From: Xanthobacteraceae bacterium
GTDB taxonomy: Bacteria > Pseudomonadota > Alphaproteobacteria > Rhizobiales > Xanthobacteraceae
NCBI GenBank assembly: GCA_030037645.1
Contig: JASHQI010000068.1
Span: forward strand, 1-43,504
Reading direction: 5' to 3'
DNA: 43,504 bases
Numbering within the stretch: the first letter of the stretch is position 1; each line of letters starts with the position of its first letter. The position numbers and the translations under genes are program-made. Shown in pieces: positions 39,911 to 43,504 of this stretch. A model generated the notes under the pieces. It was not told the origin of the DNA. It did not search any database and saw only the letters and a list, made by a program, of their open reading frames with translations.

Positions 39911-41995
39911 ATGCAGCCATCCCAGCGGCAAATGCTTGCGCGCGCCTTCGCCGCTCACCAGGCGGGGGACATTGGTCAGGCTGAGATTCTCTGCAAGCTC
40001 GTGCTTGAAAGCGATAGAAGGCAATTCGAGGCGCTGCACATGCTCGGCGTCATCGAAGGGCAGCGCGGCAATTTCGCCGCCGGGCTGAGCCGCCTCAAGG
40101 ACGCGTTGCGGGTCAGGCCGAACTCGGCCGATGCGTTGATCAATCTCGGCCGGTTGCAAAGTGAACTTGGAGACGATGCGGCTGCGGCCGCGACGTACAA
40201 GAAGGTGCTGTCGCTCAGTCCGCAATCTGTATTGGCGCACATCAATTTCGGGATTGTTCTATCCCGGCAGCGGCGCTCCGAGGAAGCCTTCATTCACTGC
40301 AATGCGGCTGTCGAACTCGCGCCGGATTTTGCCGAGGCATGGAACTGCCGCGCCAACGTTCTCCTCGAGCTCAAGCGCCTCATCGAAGCGATCGAAAGCT
40401 ATGATCGCGCGCTCGCCTTGCAGCCGAACCTCGCCGAGGCGCATTTGGGCCGCGGCAGTGTCTTGCACCAGCTCAATCGTTACGATGAGGCCTTGGCTGC
40501 CTACGACAGGGCGCTCGCGTTGAAACCCGACCTCTCCGGCGCCTGGTACGGCCGCGGGCGTGTTTTCTTTGAGCTTAAGCGCTACGAGGAAGCTGTTGCC
40601 GCTTACGGCAAGGCACTGTCGCTCAATCCGGATTATGCCCAAGGAGCGTGCCTTGCCGCCAAAATGCAGATTTGCGACTGGAACAATCTGGAGTCCGAGT
40701 GCGCCGAGCTGATCAACGCGGTCACGCAGAGAGCCGTTAAATCGGATCCCTTCCGAATGCTCGCTGTTTCAGGGTCGCCCGCCGAGCAGCGCAAATGCGC
40801 CGAGATTTTTGCGGCCGACCAGTGCCCGCCCGCGGAACGGCCGCTCTGGCGCGGCGAGCGCTATCGCCACGATCGTATCCGCCTGGCTTACGTTTCTGCG
40901 GACTTCCGTAATCATCCGATGGCTCATCTCACTGCGGGAATGTTCGAGGCTCACGATCGATCCCGCTTCGAGACAACGGCCGTGTCGCTCGGCGCCGCGG
41001 TTGGCGACGACATGCAGCGGAGGTTGCGGGAGACCTTTGAGAATTTTCTCGATGTTGAATTGAGCAGCAGTCGCGATATCGCTGAAATCCTGCGCTCCCG
41101 CGAGATCGATATTGCGGTCGATCTGATGGGTTATACGACGCATTCGCGGACCGCGGTGTTTGCGCTGCGGCCTGCTCCGGTTCAGGTCAGCTATCTGGGG
41201 TTTCCGGGTACCATGGCCGCCAGCTATATCGACTACATCGTCGCCGATCAGACCGTCATCCCTCCCGATGAGGCGACATTTTACACGGAGCAGATCGCCT
41301 GGCTGCCGGACAGCTATTATGCCAACGACAGTTCGCGTCGGATTGGCGAACAAACACCGACACGACAGGAGCTGTCCTTGCCGAGCGAAGGTTTTGTGTT
41401 TTGTTGCTTTAATAATTCCTACAAGATTAGACCGGCGCTGTTCGATATCTGGATGAGGCTGTTGCGGCATGTCGACGGTAGCGTGCTGTGGCTGTTCGAG
41501 GAAAATAGCGTGGCGGCGCGCAACCTTCGCCGTGAGGCCGGGCGCCGAGGCGTGCAGCCGGAGCGGTTGGTGTTCGCGCCGCGCGTGCCGCCTGCTGAAC
41601 ATCTGGCGCGCCATCGCCAAGCCGATTTGCTTCTCGATACGCTGCCCTACAATGCCCACACCACGGCAAGCGATGCGCTGTGGGTGGGCGTCCCGGTTTT
41701 GACATGTCTCGGATCGACATTCGTCGGCCGCGTTGCGGCAAGCCTGCTCAAGGCGGTGGGACTTCCCGAGCTCATCACCGCGTCATTGGAGGATTATGAA
41801 GCCCTCGCGCTGAAGATCGCACGGGAGCCTGCGCTGTGCGTCTCGCTGAAACAAAAGCTCGCGCGCAACCGTCAGGTCTTCCCGCTGTTTGATACCGGGC
41901 GCTTCACTCGGCACATGGAGGCCGCCTACACCACGATGTGGGAATGCTCGCAGCGCGGCGAGGCGCCACGGACCTTTGCCGTCAAACCGACGTAG
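39911..41995 (+). CDS. TPR-repeat SPINDLY/O-GlcNAc-transferase-like glycosyltransferase
   Basis: This is a 694-residue cytoplasmic protein. Residues about 5-255 are tetratricopeptide repeats, for example AEILCKLVLESDRRQFEALH, ADALINLGRLQSELGDDAAA and YDEALAAYDRALALKPDLSG. The C-terminal half is a GT41-type catalytic domain: LAYVSADFRNHPMAHLTAGM, IDIAVDLMGYTTHSRTAVFA, PAPVQVSYLGFPGTMAASYI and DTLPYNAHTTASDALWVGVP are the usual GT-B blocks. Bacterial members add O-linked sugars to proteins or take part in exopolysaccharide and adhesin modification; the target here is not known. The upstream site is weak. A second start at 39932 is possible. Confidence 0.92.
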   Translation: MQPSQRQMLARAFAAHQAGDIGQAEILCKLVLESDRRQFEALHMLGVIEGQRGNFAAGLSRLKDALRVRPNSADALINLGRLQSELGDDAAAAATYKKVLSLSPQSVLAHINFGIVLSRQRRSEEAFIHCNAAVELAPDFAEAWNCRANVLLELKRLIEAIESYDRALALQPNLAEAHLGRGSVLHQLNRYDEALAAYDRALALKPDLSGAWYGRGRVFFELKRYEEAVAAYGKALSLNPDYAQGACLAAKMQICDWNNLESECAELINAVTQRAVKSDPFRMLAVSGSPAEQRKCAEIFAADQCPPAERPLWRGERYRHDRIRLAYVSADFRNHPMAHLTAGMFEAHDRSRFETTAVSLGAAVGDDMQRRLRETFENFLDVELSSSRDIAEILRSREIDIAVDLMGYTTHSRTAVFALRPAPVQVSYLGFPGTMAASYIDYIVADQTVIPPDEATFYTEQIAWLPDSYYANDSSRRIGEQTPTRQELSLPSEGFVFCCFNNSYKIRPALFDIWMRLLRHVDGSVLWLFEENSVAARNLRREAGRRGVQPERLVFAPRVPPAEHLARHRQADLLLDTLPYNAHTTASDALWVGVPVLTCLGSTFVGRVAASLLKAVGLPELITASLEDYEALALKIAREPALCVSLKQKLARNRQVFPLFDTGRFTRHMEAAYTTMWECSQRGEAPRTFAVKPT

Positions 41996-42044
41996 GGCCC
42001 GAGAACGCGCGTTCACATCGCCGCAGCAAGCGCCATGGCGCTCT

Positions 42045-42509
42045 TCACTTCGCGCGCGTCCAGGTCTGCGATTTGCAAAACAACCCGCCGAGTACGCAGC
42101 CTTTGAGTTCGGCGGTGTTGGCACCGACCAGGGTGAAGGAGCCGCTATAGGTTTTGCCGTCTTGAGAATTATAAACGTCGCCGTTCCACTGATTGGGCGT
42201 GCCGCTCGGTTTCATCCCGAGCACGATCTGGACGCCGAGCAGCGGCTTGTTCTGCTTGCTCGGATCGGGATTGTTCTTGTCGGTTTTCGGCCTGCCGGTG
42301 GCCGGGTCGTTCGGCACTTTAAGCCATACGATTGAGCCGCACAGCGCTCCGCCGCAATTGACAATGCGGACCTGGCTGTCGTTGCCGGCCGTGTACCAGG
42401 TGCCGGTCGCACTGGCGGCAAGCGCCGAGACCACGGCGTTAGGACCCACTATCGATAGCCCAATCGTTGAAAGCCAAAGCGCGACTGCGGTCAGGCGAAG
42501 TTTACTCAT
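42045..42509 (-). CDS. DUF2147 family exported protein
   Basis: This is a 154-residue protein with a signal peptide (MSKLRLTAVALWLSTIGLSI, cut near ALAAS) and the DUF2147 core: GTWYTAGNDSQVRIVNCGGA, LCGSIVWLKVPNDPATGRP, VQIVLGMKPSGTPNQWNGDV and YNSQDGKTYSGSFTLVGANT. Cys pairs (NCGGALC, GCVLGGLFC) could form disulfides. The start at 42509 is favoured over an upstream one because the signal peptide begins there. The family is periplasmic and of unknown function. It is convergent with the OGT-like gene. Confidence 0.9.
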   Translation of the reverse strand: MSKLRLTAVALWLSTIGLSIVGPNAVVSALAASATGTWYTAGNDSQVRIVNCGGALCGSIVWLKVPNDPATGRPKTDKNNPDPSKQNKPLLGVQIVLGMKPSGTPNQWNGDVYNSQDGKTYSGSFTLVGANTAELKGCVLGGLFCKSQTWTRAK

Positions 42510-42788
42510 GGTTGTCTCGACCCCTCTGCGTTCATAAGACGAAAAGGATAATCGAGGCCGCCGGTCTTGCAAAGTTCTTTAGCCGATGCGTTTGCCGGCG
42601 CGGCCTTGCTTAATGCCTCCTTGCCTGCGGTGCGCAAATCATCGTCTGCACGGTTCAGACTCGATTCATCGCATTACTTAAACCACCGTTCAAATCTTCC
42701 GACGATTATCGGCGCATTGTCTCGGGGGCGTAACAGCCGGCGACGCGCCAAAGCGTACGCGTAACGAGGTGTGGACAGGGGAGTACAG

Positions 42789-43088
42789 ATGGCTCGGTTT
42801 GAAATTCTCGACAGTGGCACGGCGCCGCTCGGCACAGGTGCGGCGGCCGCCGACATGCTGTTCGAACTCGGTATGATGTATTCGGTCGGCCGTGACGTGC
42901 CGGTCGATCTCGTCTCGGCGCACAAGTTTTTCAATCTGGCGGCCGTGAAAGGCAATACCGAGGCGATTCGTTTGCGCCGTGAAATTGCCAATCAGATGTC
43001 GGAGTCAGAGATTGCCGCCGCGCAGCGGGCGGCGCGCGATTGGCTGCGCAGCAACGGCGCGGCACCGGCGACGGCGATGGCGGCGTGA
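42789..43088 (+). CDS. Small Sel1-repeat-like protein
   Basis: This 99-residue protein has the start at 42789 after GGGGAG; a GTG at 42771 is possible. It has one or two Sel1-like helix pairs: AADMLFELGMMYSVGRDVPV, DLVSAHKFFNLAAVKGNTEA and a last helix SESEIAAAQRAARDWL. Short Sel1/TPR-like proteins of this type are conserved in Hyphomicrobiales, with no known role. There is no signal peptide. Confidence 0.82.
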   Translation: MARFEILDSGTAPLGTGAAAADMLFELGMMYSVGRDVPVDLVSAHKFFNLAAVKGNTEAIRLRREIANQMSESEIAAAQRAARDWLRSNGAAPATAMAA

Positions 43089-43110
43089 AGCCTGCACCGA
43101 AACGGGCCTT

Positions 43111-43172
43111 AGCATTTTGATTGAGCATGATCTTTTCCGAAAACCGGGTTCCACTTTTCGGGATCATGCTCT
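43111..43172 (+). repeat. GAGCATGATC hairpin family, copy 6 (short form)
   Basis: attttgatt, then gagcatgatcttttccgaaa (43123) and directly cttttcgggatcatgctc (43171); the middle with the inner palindrome is missing, so the element is about 50 bases long. It follows the Sel1-like gene by about 25 bases, where it may protect or end the mRNA. Confidence 0.83.
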
Positions 43173-43209
43173 TGTTCAGGCGCGTGTTGGCGCTTGGCTC
43201 TCCCCAATG

Positions 43210-43504
43210 TCAAACGAATGCGCCGCAGCAATGCTTGAACCTTCGACCGGAGGAGCAGGGGCAGGGGTCATTTCTTCGCGGCGCCATCGTTCGCACTGGC
43301 TGATGCAAAAGATCGGCAAACAATGCCTCCCATTCCGCGGCGCGGCCGCTCCAGGTGTAATTTGCTAGCGCAAAGGCCCTCTGCGCATCGATCTGCGCGG
43401 CGGATTGATCCGGATGACTATAGGCATCTTGGATCGCCTGGCCGACAAACCGCGCATACAGTTCAGCGAATTGCTCTTTTGGTGTGTCAGCCGGTCGTTC
43501 GTAT
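43210..43504 (-). CDS. C-terminal part of a protein with a SEC-C zinc motif, possibly a glycosyltransferase (cut by window edge)
   Basis: This leftward frame is open from the right edge; the stop TGA is at 43210-43212 and 97 residues are visible. The visible part has RFVGQAIQDAYSHPDQ and QRAFALANYTWSGRAAEWEA, which resembles the tail of group 1 or TPR-type glycosyltransferases. It ends with NDPCPCSSGRRFKHCCGAFV, a clear SEC-C motif (CxC...HCC), which binds zinc in SecA and other proteins. The N-terminal part lies outside the window, so the enzyme class is only a guess. Confidence 0.72.
   Translation of the reverse strand, partial: YERPADTPKEQFAELYARFVGQAIQDAYSHPDQSAAQIDAQRAFALANYTWSGRAAEWEALFADLLHQPVRTMAPRRNDPCPCSSGRRFKHCCGAFV

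Noticed and set aside
1-43504. CRISPR array, tRNA, rRNA or transposase genes
   Set aside because: I found no regularly spaced direct repeats, no tRNA-like T-loop in a cloverleaf context, no rRNA stretch and no transposase or integrase motif.

Overview
This is a GC-rich window of about 43.5 kb from a bacterial chromosome. Its content points to an alphaproteobacterium of the Hyphomicrobiales, close to the Bradyrhizobium/Rhodopseudomonas lineage. The reasons are an IalB-family protein, many Bug-type solute receptors, an EgtB-EgtD pair, a SPINDLY-like TPR glycosyltransferase, DUF2946, and several families of intergenic palindromes. That taxonomic call is an inference from gene families. I found no rRNA, tRNA, CRISPR array, insertion-sequence transposase or prophage gene.

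Layout. (1) 1-1311: the end of an ABC importer operon (permease cut by the window edge, plus ATPase). (2) 1312-4902: two tandem palindromes, an arylmalonate-decarboxylase/racemase-like protein lacking both expected cysteines, a YidB/DUF937 protein, a luciferase-like flavin monooxygenase and a GlcG/HbpS-like protein. (3) 4966-10905, minus strand: a self-contained metal-uptake locus. It holds DUF2946, a TonB-dependent receptor, a small secreted protein with a duplicated Cys/His repeat, ExbB, ExbD and TonB, with a Zur/Fur-like palindrome just upstream. (4) 11082-18723: two tandem Bug-like receptors, a bicupin, an amidohydrolase, a UbiD-type decarboxylase, a cupin and an ABC solute-binding protein. 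This looks like an uptake and degradation cluster for an aromatic acid. (5) 18827-24687: a lytic transglycosylase, a polysaccharide-deacetylase-like enzyme, egtB and egtD (ergothioneine) and an ATP-grasp-like protein of unknown role. (6) 24721-34213: a second catabolic block. It has a Bug receptor, a Tat-exported ThDP enzyme beside a secreted cytochrome c, an FMN reductase, an SDR, a gentisate-dioxygenase-like cupin, a maleylacetate-reductase-like dehydrogenase, a maleate-isomerase-like protein and another Bug receptor. (7) 34437-43504: an NHL-repeat protein, IalB, gatB, a 21-residue lysine-rich peptide, a candidate structured RNA with a strong terminator, a GST, a TPR/OGT-like glycosyltransferase, DUF2147, a Sel1-like small protein and the C-terminus of a SEC-C-tailed protein.

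How the genes fit together. The metal locus has every part needed for outer-membrane uptake: receptor, energising complex, a putative metal-binding secreted protein and a putative operator. The two catabolic blocks pair periplasmic receptors with ring-cleavage, decarboxylation and reduction enzymes, but they have no TctA/TctB membrane subunits and no UbiX here. The intergenic regions carry at least three families of dispersed palindromes, including six copies of one hairpin and three of another.

The best candidates for something undescribed are the Cys/His-repeat protein in the TonB operon (7504-7902), the exported ThDP enzyme-cytochrome c pair (26078-28410) and the structured RNA near 38.75-38.95 kb. 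All calls come from reading the sequence; no database search was run.
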